Below, one piece after another: positions 16,119 to 25,276 of a DNA stretch of 64,000 bases. The stretch lies in assembly GCA_963707515.1 (NCBI GenBank), contig CAVPQI010000003.1, forward strand, positions 558,001-622,000, in the 5' to 3' direction. The translations under genes were made by a program, and so were the position numbers. Numbering within the stretch: the stretch's first letter is position 1; each line of letters begins with the position of its first letter. The notes beneath the pieces are model-generated. The model saw only the letters and a list, made by a program, of their open reading frames with translations. It had not been told where the DNA came from and searched no databases. The stretch is from Sva-07 sp963707515. Lineage in GTDB: Bacteria; Actinomycetota; Acidimicrobiia; Acidimicrobiales; Ilumatobacteraceae.

Positions 16119-17333
16119 TCACACCATCTCGACCAGCCAGTAGCTGGTCCAGATGCAGAACAGGCCGAGTTGCAGACCGGCCATCGAACCGATCAGCACC
16201 GGCGCCAACCGCCGGCGGCGTGACCACAAGGCGACACCGGTGGCGAGCGGGAAGGCGACGGCGGCGTAGCGCGGTGCCGCCGTGGCGATCTGCACCACGG
16301 TCGCCGCCGAGAGCAGCATCACGGCGCAGTACGTGGCATCGACGAGTCCGATCTGTCGCGTCGCGGCGAGGACGACGGTGAGCACGAGCAGTGCGGCGAC
16401 GGCGAGGTACTGCCAGCGGTCGAGGTTGGTGACCAGGTTGACCACCGGGTTGCCGACGCTGTTACCCCACCCGTATCGCTGCGTGAGGAACGGAGCGCGT
16501 GGTGTGCCGGTGAGGATCCAGGCGAAGGAGAGGTAGGCGAGGTACGACGCGGCGCAGATCGCCGGGGCGAGGAACGGCCGCAGCCGCCCCGTCCAGTCAG
16601 CCGGACGGTGCCGACGGACCTCGAGTACGGCGGCGACCAGCAGCGGCGCGACCATCAGCACCCCGGTCATCTTCGTCCAGACCATCGCCGCCCCGAGGAG
16701 GCCGGCGACCTCCCAGCGCCGTGACCGCACCGCCAACAGCGAACCGGCGGCGAAGCACACGAACAGCGGCTCGGTGAGCGGCGCCGAGAGGAAGAAGGCG
16801 AACGGCGCGCAGACGTTGAACGCCACCGCCCAGCGGGCGGCGCTCTCGGGGTGCCCGTCGGCGCGCACGATGCAGCGGACGAGGAACAGGAACACCCCGA
16901 ACGCGGCGAGGTTCAGCAGCAGCATCGCCGCCCCGGCCTCGATGCCCGTCACTGCGTGGACGGCAGCGATCGACAGGGGGAACAGCGGGGGCCACGAGAA
17001 CTCCGTCCACGCCCGACCGCCGTCGGGGGTCACGATGTTCGGCTCGACCGACCAGCGGACCTCCGGCCAATGCCGCGAGAGGTCCTCGTAGTGGACGGCG
17101 TCCCAGTTGTACCACTGGTGCACGACGAGCCATGAGGACACGTCGTGGCGTGCGGACTCGATGTGTTCGTACGCCGGTTCGGCGACGCCGCGGTCGTCGA
17201 GCACCTGCGCCCCGACGACGCCGACGATCGACAGCACGATCCGGCTGACGAGCACCAGCACGATGATCGCCAGGATCGTCGTCCGCAGGTCGGAGCGACG
17301 GCCGCTCGGCGTACGTGCTGCCGACCCGCTCAC
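16119..17333 (-). CDS. PIG-V-like integral membrane mannosyltransferase family protein
   Basis: A 404-residue protein with roughly ten membrane helices. The first loop has HQWYNWDAVHYEDL followed by WPPLFPLSIAAVHAV, matching the W-D..HY...FPLYP layout of PIG-V/GPI mannosyltransferase 2-like proteins, which use polyprenyl-phosphate sugars outside the membrane. The donor and acceptor are unknown. A TAGGTT box 8 bases before GTG 17333 supports that start; reading further upstream would add low-complexity residues. It is a likely relative of the protein at 37197-38333. Confidence 0.7.
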   Translation of the reverse strand: MSGSAARTPSGRRSDLRTTILAIIVLVLVSRIVLSIVGVVGAQVLDDRGVAEPAYEHIESARHDVSSWLVVHQWYNWDAVHYEDLSRHWPEVRWSVEPNIVTPDGGRAWTEFSWPPLFPLSIAAVHAVTGIEAGAAMLLLNLAAFGVFLFLVRCIVRADGHPESAARWAVAFNVCAPFAFFLSAPLTEPLFVCFAAGSLLAVRSRRWEVAGLLGAAMVWTKMTGVLMVAPLLVAAVLEVRRHRPADWTGRLRPFLAPAICAASYLAYLSFAWILTGTPRAPFLTQRYGWGNSVGNPVVNLVTNLDRWQYLAVAALLVLTVVLAATRQIGLVDATYCAVMLLSAATVVQIATAAPRYAAVAFPLATGVALWSRRRRLAPVLIGSMAGLQLGLFCIWTSYWLVEMV

Positions 17334-17424
17334 GGCTCCGGAACCTAGTCGGGCAACCCGTCGGGAAGGCGAGCAATCCCTCGGCCGCATCCGCCGTGGG
17401 GATGTTGCGCGACCTCGGCCCCGG

Positions 17425-17883
17425 TCAGTTGGCGTGGTCGAGGGCGTCGGCGAGGGTGTTCCAACCGAGCACGGCGCACTTGATGCGCACGGGGAACTTG
17501 ACGACGCCCTGCAGTGCTTCGAGGTCGCCGAGCGCCACATCGCCCTCGTCGGGGGCGGGCTCGTTGCCCTCGATGCCCATCATCGACTTGAAGCGGCGGA
17601 TCAGGGCGCGCACCTCGCCGACCGATTTGCCGATCACCGCCTGGGTCATCATCGACGCCGAGGACTGTGAGATCGAACAGCCCTGGCCGCCGATCTTGAC
17701 GTCGCTGACGATCGCCTCGTCGCCCTCGCCGTCGACGAGCAGGAAGAGTGTGATCTCGTCGCCGCACAGCGGGTTGTGCCCGCGCGATTCGACGGCGGGA
17801 GGCGACTCCAGCTCACCACGGTTCCGCGGCGTGCGGTAGTGGTCGAGGATGATCTCGCGGTAGAGGTCTTCGAGGCCGGGCAT
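17425..17883 (-). CDS. sufU: Fe-S scaffold / sulfur acceptor SufU
   Basis: A 152-residue IscU-like protein that takes sulfur from SufS. Zinc/sulfur site residues are C40 and D42 (LCGDE), C69 (GCSIS) and C136 (RIKCAVLG). The insert between the second and third cysteines (about 18-20 residues) is characteristic of SufU rather than IscU. Its ATG overlaps the sufS stop by one base (TGATG). It is the last gene of the leftward sufC-sufS-sufU group. Confidence 0.93.
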   Translation of the reverse strand: MPGLEDLYREIILDHYRTPRNRGELESPPAVESRGHNPLCGDEITLFLLVDGEGDEAIVSDVKIGGQGCSISQSSASMMTQAVIGKSVGEVRALIRRFKSMMGIEGNEPAPDEGDVALGDLEALQGVVKFPVRIKCAVLGWNTLADALDHAN

Positions 17884-19115
17884 CAGAATCCGAAGATATC
17901 GCTCGCTCCGTCGAGCGCATCGGCCAGCGCGTCGACGTCGTCGGTGCCGTTGTAGAGGTAGACGCTGGCGCGGGTCGTCGACTGCACACCGAGCACCTGC
18001 ATCAGCGGCTTGGCGCAGTGGTGGCCGGCACGCACGCAGACGTTGCGCTCGTCGAGGATCTGGCTGACGTCGTGGGGGTGCAGATCGCGGAACGCGAAGC
18101 TGATCACGCCGCCGCGCACGTCGACGTCGTCGGGACCGTGGATGACGATGTCGTCACCGAACCGACCGCGCAACGTGTCGAGGGCGTAGCGGGTGAGCTG
18201 ACGCTCGTGCTCGCGGATCGAGTCCATGCCGAGATCGGTGAGGAAGTCGACGGCCGCGTGGAGCCCGACCGCCTCGGCGATGGGCGGGGTTCCGGCCTCG
18301 AACTTCGCCGGCACGGGCGCCGGTGTGAAGCCGTCGAGCGTGACGGTGTCGATCATGTTGCCGCCCCCGAGGAACGGCGGGATGGCGTCGAGCAGCTCCA
18401 TCCGCCCCCACAGCATCCCGATGCCCGAGGGACCGCACATCTTGTGGCTGGAGAAGGCGACGAAGTCGGCGTCCCACGCCTGCACGTCGGTCGCATTGTG
18501 GGGGACGTACTGGCAGGCGTCGACGACCGCCAGCGCGCCGGCGTGGTGGGCGGCAGCGCACAGCTCGGCGACCGGTGGCAGCGTGCCGAGGACGTTGCTC
18601 ATCGCCGTGAACGAGAGCACCTTGGCGCCGTCGAGGAGGCGGTCGAGGTCGGTGAGGTCGAGCTGTCCGTCGGCGGTCAACGGGATCCAGCGGATCTCGA
18701 TGCCACGCTCATCGCGCAGCATCTGCCACGGGACGATGTTGGCGTGGTGCTCGAGGTGGGTGAGGACGACGACGTCGCCCTCGGCGAGGTGCTGGGCGCC
18801 CCACGTGCGGGTGACCAGGTTCAGCGACTCGGTGGCGTTCTTGGTGAACACGATCTCGTCGGTGCCGGGTGCGTTGATCAGCCGGGCGACGGCGCGGCGG
18901 GCGCCCTCGTAGGCCTCGGTCGCCTCACCGGCGAGGCGGTAGGAGCTGCGGTTGATCGGCGCGTACGACTGCTCGATGAACTCGGTCATCGCGCTGATCA
19001 CCTGGCGCGGCTTCTGCGACGTGTTCCCCGAGTCGAGGTACACGAGCGGATGCCCGTCGATGCGGCGCGAGAGGATCGGGAACTCCTTGCGGACGGCGTC
19101 GAGGTCGAACGACAA
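17883..19115 (-). CDS. sufS: Cysteine desulfurase SufS
   Basis: A 410-residue PLP enzyme releasing sulfur from cysteine as a persulfide for SufU. The PLP Lys is K225 (SSHKMCG), with TKNATESLNLV and HHANIVPW in the substrate/cofactor site. The catalytic loop has RAGHHCAKP. The start is TTG 19115, one base after the sufC stop; MSFDLDAVRKEFPIL aligns with family N-termini. It is linked tightly with sufC upstream and sufU downstream. Confidence 0.93.
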   Translation of the reverse strand: MSFDLDAVRKEFPILSRRIDGHPLVYLDSGNTSQKPRQVISAMTEFIEQSYAPINRSSYRLAGEATEAYEGARRAVARLINAPGTDEIVFTKNATESLNLVTRTWGAQHLAEGDVVVLTHLEHHANIVPWQMLRDERGIEIRWIPLTADGQLDLTDLDRLLDGAKVLSFTAMSNVLGTLPPVAELCAAAHHAGALAVVDACQYVPHNATDVQAWDADFVAFSSHKMCGPSGIGMLWGRMELLDAIPPFLGGGNMIDTVTLDGFTPAPVPAKFEAGTPPIAEAVGLHAAVDFLTDLGMDSIREHERQLTRYALDTLRGRFGDDIVIHGPDDVDVRGGVISFAFRDLHPHDVSQILDERNVCVRAGHHCAKPLMQVLGVQSTTRASVYLYNGTDDVDALADALDGASDIFGF

Positions 19116-19116
19116 C

Positions 19117-19887
<771 letters not shown>

Positions 19888-19894
19888 GCCGGGA

Positions 19895-19900
19895 ATCCTA
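19895..19900 (-). promoter_or_regulatory. -10 box of the sufC-sufS-sufU operon
   Basis: TAGGAT on the minus strand ends 7 bases before GTG 19887; this fixes the start over an in-frame upstream alternative. Confidence 0.45.
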
Positions 19901-19947
19901 CCTGCGCCCCGAATTATCACTATCCCCATAGGAGAAATCCCGCAGCG

Positions 19948-20133
19948 ATGAGTGTGCGGTCCACCGTCCGGCCCGTTCGCTCATCGCGGTCGAGCGGCGG
20001 AGGGCGGTGATGAGCGAGCGGTCCACCGTCCGGCCCGTTCGCTCATCGGGGTCGAGCGGCGGAGGGCGGCGATGAGCGAGCGGTCCACCGTCCGGCCCGT
20101 TCGCTCATCGGGGTCGAGCGGCGGAGGGCGGCG
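19948..20133. repeat. 62-base tandem repeat, 3 copies, with internal hairpin
   Basis: Units begin at 19948, 20010 and 20072. Each contains inverted arms GATGAGCGA and TCGCTCATC about 30 bases apart, so each could fold as a hairpin. It lies between the leftward suf operon promoter and the 3' end of xylA. There is no spacer variation, so it is not a CRISPR. Confidence 0.88.
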
Positions 20134-20155
20134 CTGTGGACCGGTCCGGTGACGG

Positions 20156-21484
20156 TCACCGGGCGGTGTCGATGTGGCGGGCGACGAGGTTCTCGAGGGC
20201 TTCTTGGCGGCCGCTGGTGCGGGTTGGTTCGACGGTCGAGTCCAGTTGCGCGTCGCGCAGGTCGGCGAGGGTGACGGCGCCGTCGAGGATCTGGCTTCCG
20301 AGGTCGCCGTCCCAGCCGGCGTAGCGCGCGGCCCGGCGGCGGTCGAGCTGACCCTCGTCGAGGATCGAGGCGGCGGCGACCAGGGCGTGGGCCATCGTGT
20401 CCATGCCGCCGATGTGGGCGAGGAACAGGTCGTCGGGCGAGATCGACTGGCGGCGCAGCTTGGAGTCGAAGTTCAGCCCGCCGGTCGTGAACCCGCCGCC
20501 GCGCAGGATCTCGACCATGCCGAGCGTCATCTGCTCCACCGACACCGGGAAGCGGTCGACGTCCCAGCCGAGTCGGTCGTCGCCGGCGTTGGCGTCGATC
20601 GAGCCGAAGATGCCGGCGTTGAATGCTGCGGCCACCTCGTGTGCGAAGTCGTGGCCCGACAACGTGGCGTGGTTGACCTCGATGTTGACCTTGACCTCGT
20701 CGACGAGGTCGTACCTCTGGACGAAGGCGTGCACCGCGGCGACGTCGAAGTCGTACTGGTGCTTGGTCGGCTCGAACGGCTTCGGCTCGATGAGGATCGT
20801 GCCGTGGAAGCCGATGTCGTGCTTGTGCTCGACGACCATCGAGAAGAACCGCCCGAGCTGGTCGAGCTCGCGGACCATGTCGGTGTTGAGCAGCGTCTCG
20901 TACCCCTCCCGGCCACCCCACAAGACGTAGTTCTCGCCGCCGAGGCGGTGCGTCGCCTCCATGCAGTGGGCGACCTGGGCAGCGGCGTAGCGGAACACCT
21001 CGGGATCGGGGTTGGTCGCCGCCCCGGCCTGGAAGCGGGGGTGGGAGAACAGGTTGGCGGTGCCCCAGAGGAGGCCGACACCGGTGCGTTCCTGATGCTC
21101 GGCGGCGAGTTCGACCATCTCGTCGAGGTTGCGGCAGGATTCGGCGAACGTCGCGCCCTCCGGCGCGATGTCGCGGTCGTGAAAGCAGTAGAAGGGCACC
21201 CCGAGCTTGGCGAAGAAGTCGAAGGCGACCTCCATCTTGCGCCGCGCCCCCGCCATCGGATCGGCGTCGGCCAGCCACGGCCGGTCGAGCGTGCCCGTGC
21301 CGAAGATGTCGAAGCCGTCCCAGTTGAACGAATGCCAGTACGACACGGCGAAGCGCAGGTGCTCGGCCATCGTGCGGCCGGCGACGACCCGCTCGGCGTC
21401 GTACCACCGGAACGTCATCGGGTCGATGGAGTCGGGACCTGCGTAGCGAATGGCGTCGATGTCCGCGAAGTACGGGTCGGTCAT
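20156..21484 (-). CDS. xylA: Xylose isomerase
   Basis: A 442-residue enzyme converting D-xylose to D-xylulose. Class II features are YWHSFNWDGFDIFG, FHDRDIAPEG with the catalytic His, LIEPKPFEPTKHQYDFD and NIEVNHATLSGHDFAHE with metal ligands, and GSIDANAGD. GGAGGGG precedes ATG 21484. It diverges from the ROK regulator; an operator-like palindrome lies in the 271-base gap. No xylulokinase gene is in the window, so it must be encoded elsewhere. Confidence 0.95.
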   Translation of the reverse strand: MTDPYFADIDAIRYAGPDSIDPMTFRWYDAERVVAGRTMAEHLRFAVSYWHSFNWDGFDIFGTGTLDRPWLADADPMAGARRKMEVAFDFFAKLGVPFYCFHDRDIAPEGATFAESCRNLDEMVELAAEHQERTGVGLLWGTANLFSHPRFQAGAATNPDPEVFRYAAAQVAHCMEATHRLGGENYVLWGGREGYETLLNTDMVRELDQLGRFFSMVVEHKHDIGFHGTILIEPKPFEPTKHQYDFDVAAVHAFVQRYDLVDEVKVNIEVNHATLSGHDFAHEVAAAFNAGIFGSIDANAGDDRLGWDVDRFPVSVEQMTLGMVEILRGGGFTTGGLNFDSKLRRQSISPDDLFLAHIGGMDTMAHALVAAASILDEGQLDRRRAARYAGWDGDLGSQILDGAVTLADLRDAQLDSTVEPTRTSGRQEALENLVARHIDTAR

Positions 21485-21574
21485 GGTGGTCCCCTCCGAA
21501 TCGTCCGATGAGCGGACGTGAGCCGAGTGCGCCGACGACCTCGCCGCGCGGCGCGTGCCGGGCGATCCGGCGGT

Positions 21575-21597
21575 GTTTGTTGACAACTATGACAAAC
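21575..21597. promoter_or_regulatory. ROK/XylR operator 1
   Basis: GTTTGT and ACAAAC arms are separated by 11 bases. A TTGACA (21580-21585) inside it could be the -35 of the regulator promoter with TACAGT at 21605-21610 (spacer 19, rather long). The same TTTGT-N11-ACAAA layout is at 23009-23029, before the transporter. Confidence 0.65.
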
Positions 21598-21648
21598 GTC
21601 GTCCTACAGTGCAACCGGCGTGTGGGCCGATCATCCTGGTCGGTCGGA

Positions 21649-21705
21649 TCGACGGTCGGATCGACGGTCAGATCGTCGGTCAGATCGTCGGTCGGATCGG
21701 CGGTC
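21649..21705. repeat. 12-base tandem repeat in the regulator leader
   Basis: About five variants of GGTCGGATCGAC or GGTCAGATCGTC in a row. In the regulator frame they would read as (R/Q)I(D/V)G repeats, but the ribosome site and GTG at 21756 lie further on, so this is likely an untranslated leader. Confidence 0.75.
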
Positions 21706-21755
21706 TGCTGGCCGGCCGGATCGTCGGCGCCGGTGACGTGGGTGAGGAGGTCGAC

Positions 21756-22973
21756 GTGAGAGGCAGCGGTTCGAGCGGGGTGCGGCCGACGGCGTTGCGC
21801 CAGACGAACCTCGCCGTCATCCTCGAACAGCTGCGCACGACGGGTCCGATGTCGCGCTCCGACCTCGTCACGTCGACCGGCCTCACGCGCAGTGCGATCA
21901 GTGGCTTGATCGCCGAGCTCGTCGCCCTCGGCCTCGTCGTCGAGGATGCGGCGCTGTCCGACGGTCGGCCGGGGCGGCCATCGCCGGTTGCCCGGATCGA
22001 CACCGCCAACCACGCCACGCTCGCCATCGAGCTCGGTGTCGACGACCTCAGCGCGGCGATCGTCGGACTCGACGGTGCCGTGATCCGCGTGGTGCGCGTC
22101 CCGCGCACGCGTGATCGCGTGCCGTTGGAGGCGACGATCGCCGACATCGCGGACATCGTCTGGCGGCTCGGCTGCACCGGAGCGGAGGTCGACGGTCGGC
22201 GCCTGCTGGGGATCGGCGTCGCCGTGCCTGCGGTGATCCGCGAGCCCGATGGGGTCGTCGTCATCGCGCCCAACATGGGGTGGGTCGAGGTCGACCTGGC
22301 ACCGCTGCTCCGGGCGGCCCTCCGGCTCGACCTGCCCGTGCACGTCGGCAACGACGCCGATCTCGGTGCGCTCGCCGAAGCCCGCTTCGGCGCGGGGGTG
22401 GGGACCTCGACGATGATCTACATCGCCGGCGAGGTCGGCGTCGGCGGTGGCCTCGTCGTCGATCGGCGGCGACTGGTCGGACACCGCGGCTTCGCCGGCG
22501 AGATCGGCCACATCCCCGTCGACCCGGACGGTGCACCCTGCTCGTGTGGCTCGACGGGCTGCCTCGAGACGGTGATCGGCGAACGGGCGCTGCTCGAACG
22601 AGCCGGCCTCGACCCCGACGGCGGAAGTCGCCAGGTGGTCCGCCTCCTCGCCGCCGCCGACGCCGGCGACCCGGTGGCGCTCGAGTCGTTGGCCGTCGAG
22701 GGGCGGTGGTTGGCGGTCGGTGTCACCGCGCTGATCAACATCTTCGATCCCGATGTCGTCGTCCTCGGGGCGTTGCTCGGCCGGATCCTGCCCTACCTCC
22801 AGCGACCGCTCGACGACGAGCTGCGGCGGCGCCGCTTCCGTCGCGTCGAGCGAACGGTTCCCGTGATCGGTGCCGCGTTCGGGACCGAGTCGTCGCTCGT
22901 CGGGGCGGGGGAGCTGGCGTTCGCCCCGCTGCTCGCCGACCCGGCTGCGGTCGCCGCAGCTGCCGACGCTTGA
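21756..22973 (+). CDS. ROK family transcriptional regulator (XylR-type)
   Basis: A 405-residue repressor: an N-terminal winged helix (about 10-75; SRSDLVTSTGLTRSAISGLI) and a ROK domain from about 85. The ROK zinc motif CSCGSTGCLE and GHRGFAGEIGHIP are present, and glucokinase-like NDADLGALAEA too. GAGGAGG at 21744-21750 sets GTG 21756 as start; the frame is open upstream but repetitive. It sits between xylA and the transporter, each preceded by a similar operator, and so should be the xylose repressor. A TTGACA at 22970-22975 overlaps its stop codon and may belong to the transporter promoter. Confidence 0.9.
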   Translation: MRGSGSSGVRPTALRQTNLAVILEQLRTTGPMSRSDLVTSTGLTRSAISGLIAELVALGLVVEDAALSDGRPGRPSPVARIDTANHATLAIELGVDDLSAAIVGLDGAVIRVVRVPRTRDRVPLEATIADIADIVWRLGCTGAEVDGRRLLGIGVAVPAVIREPDGVVVIAPNMGWVEVDLAPLLRAALRLDLPVHVGNDADLGALAEARFGAGVGTSTMIYIAGEVGVGGGLVVDRRRLVGHRGFAGEIGHIPVDPDGAPCSCGSTGCLETVIGERALLERAGLDPDGGSRQVVRLLAAADAGDPVALESLAVEGRWLAVGVTALINIFDPDVVVLGALLGRILPYLQRPLDDELRRRRFRRVERTVPVIGAAFGTESSLVGAGELAFAPLLADPAAVAAAADA

Positions 22974-23008
22974 CAGCGGGTGTGACGCGGAGCACACTGA
23001 CACCGGCA

Positions 23009-23029
23009 TTTGTATACGGCGATGACAAA
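23009..23029. promoter_or_regulatory. ROK/XylR operator 2
   Basis: TTTGT and ACAAA arms with exactly 11 bases between, the spacing of operator 1, and a shared right half ATGACAAAC. It is 120 bases upstream of the binding-protein gene, just downstream of a TTGACA/CACACT promoter candidate (22970-22998), where binding would repress. TATACG inside it is an alternative -10. Confidence 0.65.
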
Positions 23030-23074
23030 CCATCGCCGGGTGCCTGGGCCGTGTGATCAGCCCGTGGGGAACGT

Positions 23075-23122
23075 CACGCGTCAGACCACGCGTCAGACCA
23101 CACGCCAGACCGCACGCCAGAC
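23075..23122. repeat. 12-base tandem repeat, 4 copies, in the transporter leader
   Basis: CACGCGTCAGAC twice and then CACACGCCAGAC and CGCACGCCAGAC. It is in the leader between operator 2 and the start codon. Confidence 0.85.
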
Positions 23123-23147
23123 AAGGTCAACTCCAGAGGGGGAGCAC

Positions 23148-24317
23148 ATGAAAACATCGACCCGAACCGTGGTCGGACTCGTCGCCGCGCTTGCGTTGGC
23201 GACGGCTGCCTGCGGCAGCGACGATTCCGATTCCGGCGGCGACGACGCGTCGTCGTCGTCGGATGCGTCGGCGGCCACCGGCGCGACGACGGCGACCGAC
23301 GACAGCACGTCCGACACGACCGGCGGCGGCGGCTCGTCCGGGGGAGGGGGTGGCGACAAGGCCGGCTTCATCCTGCCCGACTCGGCATCGTCGGCCCGCT
23401 GGGAGGACTTCGACCGCCCGATGATCGAGCAGGCATGCGAAGAGGCCGGCATCGAGTGCGTGATCCAGAACGCCGAGGGCGACAAGAACAACATGGCGAC
23501 GATCGCCGACCAGATGATCGCCGACGGCGTCGGCGTCCTCGCCATCGTCAACCTCGATTCCGAGTCGGGCGCGGCGATCCAGGAGAAGGCGGCCGCCGCT
23601 GGTGTCAAGAACATCGACTACGACCGGCTCACGCTCGGCGGATCCGCCGACGTCTACGTGTCGTTCGACAACGTCGCCGTGGGGACCGCCCAGGGTGAGG
23701 GGATCATCGAGTGCATGGGCGGCGCCGGCAACGTCGAGGGCAAGCGGATCATCCAGCTCCACGGCTCGCCGACCGACAACAACGCCACCCTGTTCAAGCA
23801 GGGCTACCAGGACGCGATCGCCGACAGCGGCATCGAGACCGTCGGTGAGGAAGCCGTGCCCGACTGGGACAACGCCGAAGGTGGCGTGATCTTCGAGCAG
23901 CTGCTCACGGCGGCCAACGGTGAGATCGACGGCGTGCTCGTCGCCAACGACGGGCTGTCGCTGGCTGCGCAGGCGGTCCTCGCCGACAACGGCTTGGAGG
24001 TCCCGACGACCGGTCAGGACGCCACCTTGGAGGGCCTGCGGGCGATCCTCGGGGGCACGCAGTGCATGACGGTCTACAAGCCGGTCATCGAGGAAGCGAC
24101 CGGCGCCGTGCAGGCGGCGGTGGCGCTGCTGCGTGGCGAGGAGCTCGGCACCGACGCCACGATCGACAACGAGAACGGCGAGATCCCCTACATCCAGGCG
24201 GGGATCCAGTCGATCTACTTCGACGACGTCAAGATCCCGGTCGGCGACGGTTTCGTCGACCAGGCCGAGCTGTGCGCCGGGCTCGAGGAGCAGTGCGCCG
24301 AGGCCGGCATCGAGTGA
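23148..24317 (+). CDS. Xylose/simple sugar ABC transporter binding lipoprotein
   Basis: A 389-residue sugar-binding protein of the periplasmic-binding type I fold. A lipoprotein signal ends in lipobox ATAACGS, followed by a long Ser/Thr/Gly/Asp linker (about 25-70). The core begins KAGFILPDSASSARWEDFD and contains GVLAIVNLDSESG, LVANDGLSLAAQAVL and TGQDATLEGLRAI, as in XylF-like proteins. GAGGGGGAG before ATG 23148 fixes the start. Xylose is inferred from xylA and the ROK gene. An 18-base sequence spanning its stop codon is repeated 29 bases later. Confidence 0.88.
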   Translation: MKTSTRTVVGLVAALALATAACGSDDSDSGGDDASSSSDASAATGATTATDDSTSDTTGGGGSSGGGGGDKAGFILPDSASSARWEDFDRPMIEQACEEAGIECVIQNAEGDKNNMATIADQMIADGVGVLAIVNLDSESGAAIQEKAAAAGVKNIDYDRLTLGGSADVYVSFDNVAVGTAQGEGIIECMGGAGNVEGKRIIQLHGSPTDNNATLFKQGYQDAIADSGIETVGEEAVPDWDNAEGGVIFEQLLTAANGEIDGVLVANDGLSLAAQAVLADNGLEVPTTGQDATLEGLRAILGGTQCMTVYKPVIEEATGAVQAAVALLRGEELGTDATIDNENGEIPYIQAGIQSIYFDDVKIPVGDGFVDQAELCAGLEEQCAEAGIE

Positions 24318-24348
24318 CGGCGATCGGTACGGCCGGCATCGAGTGACG
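24302..24348. repeat. Direct repeat duplicating the gene end and stop codon
   Basis: GGCCGGCATCGAGTGACG occurs at 24302-24319, across the binding-protein stop, and again at 24331-24348. It is comparable to the 56-base end duplication at 15.7 kb. Confidence 0.8.
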
Positions 24349-24400
24349 ATGCCCGGCACCGACGGCATGCCGTCGAGCCGTTCGGCGATGTGACAGCGTG

Positions 24401-24441
24401 GTGCCGGTCCGGTTCGGTCGACGGCCGAATCGGACCGGCAC
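24401..24441 (+). terminator. Strong intercistronic hairpin in the xylose transporter operon
   Basis: Arms of 17 bases (GTGCCGGTCCGGTTCGG with CCGAATCGGACCGGCAC, one G-U pair in RNA) and a 7-base loop. It stands between the binding protein and ATPase genes. Such hairpins often protect or partly terminate the message so that the binding protein is made in excess. The ribosome site GGAGGGGG follows 9 bases later. Confidence 0.7.
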
Positions 24442-24463
24442 ATTCGCGCGGAGGGGGTAGTGA

Positions 24464-25276
24464 ATGGACCAGACAACCACAGTGCTCGACCCGGCGATCG
24501 GGGCGCACGGGCCACCGCTGATCGAGATGCTCGGCATCGGCAAGAGCTTCGGCCCGGTGCGCGTGCTCCACGAGGTGGACTTCCGGGCGTACCCCGGCAA
24601 GGTGACGGCGCTGATCGGCGACAACGGGGCCGGCAAGTCGACGTTGATCAAGTGCCTCGCCGGGATCTACTCGCTCGACGCCGGCGAGATCCACTTCGAC
24701 GGGGAGTTGGTGGCGGTCGGCGGCCCCCGGGACACGGCCGCCCTCGGGATCAGCATCGTCTACCAGGACCTGGCGCTGTGCGAGAACCTCGACATCGTCG
24801 AGAACATGTTCCTCGGGCGTGAGATCACCCGGCGCGGCGTGCTCGACGAACGGGCGATGGAGCAAGCGGCGCGCGACACGCTGGCGTCGCTGTCGGTGCG
24901 AACCGTCAAGAGCGTGCGCCAGAAGGTGTCGTCGCTGTCGGGCGGGCAACGTCAGACGGTGGCGATCGCCAAGGCGGTGCTCGGGCGGTCGCGGCTGGTG
25001 GTGCTCGACGAGCCGACGGCGGCGCTCGGCGTCGCCCAGACCGAGCAGGTCTTGAATCTCGTCACCCGGCTGGCGGCGAGCGGGGTGGCGGTGGTGATCA
25101 TCAGCCACAACATGAACGACGTCATGCAGGTCGCCGACCGGGTCAGTGCGATGTACCTCGGGCGCGTCGCCGCCGACGTCGCCAACGACTCGGCGATGAC
25201 ACGCGAGACGCTCGTCCAGCTGATCACGTCCGGTCGTGCCGGCTCGATCGGGTTGGCCGGCGGAGTGACGCGATGA
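24464..25276 (+). CDS. Sugar ABC transporter ATP-binding protein, single domain
   Basis: A 270-residue ATPase: Walker A GDNGAGKST, VYQDLALCENLDIVENMF, signature LSGGQRQTVAIAKAVL, Walker B LVVLDEPTAAL and the switch His in IISHNM. It is half the size of XylG/RbsA, which have two domains, so it resembles FrcA and presumably forms a homodimer. ATGA overlap with the permease gene. With the binding protein upstream it forms a complete importer. Confidence 0.9.
   Translation: MDQTTTVLDPAIGAHGPPLIEMLGIGKSFGPVRVLHEVDFRAYPGKVTALIGDNGAGKSTLIKCLAGIYSLDAGEIHFDGELVAVGGPRDTAALGISIVYQDLALCENLDIVENMFLGREITRRGVLDERAMEQAARDTLASLSVRTVKSVRQKVSSLSGGQRQTVAIAKAVLGRSRLVVLDEPTAALGVAQTEQVLNLVTRLAASGVAVVIISHNMNDVMQVADRVSAMYLGRVAADVANDSAMTRETLVQLITSGRAGSIGLAGGVTR

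Noticed and set aside
19948..20133. Possible CRISPR array
   Set aside because: Three 62-base units with no unique spacers and no cas genes.
20043..23033. A 996-codon open frame on the minus strand across xylA and the ROK gene
   Set aside because: It is antisense or out of frame to clear xylose isomerase and ROK proteins, is Arg/Pro-rich and has no domain; a product of high GC.
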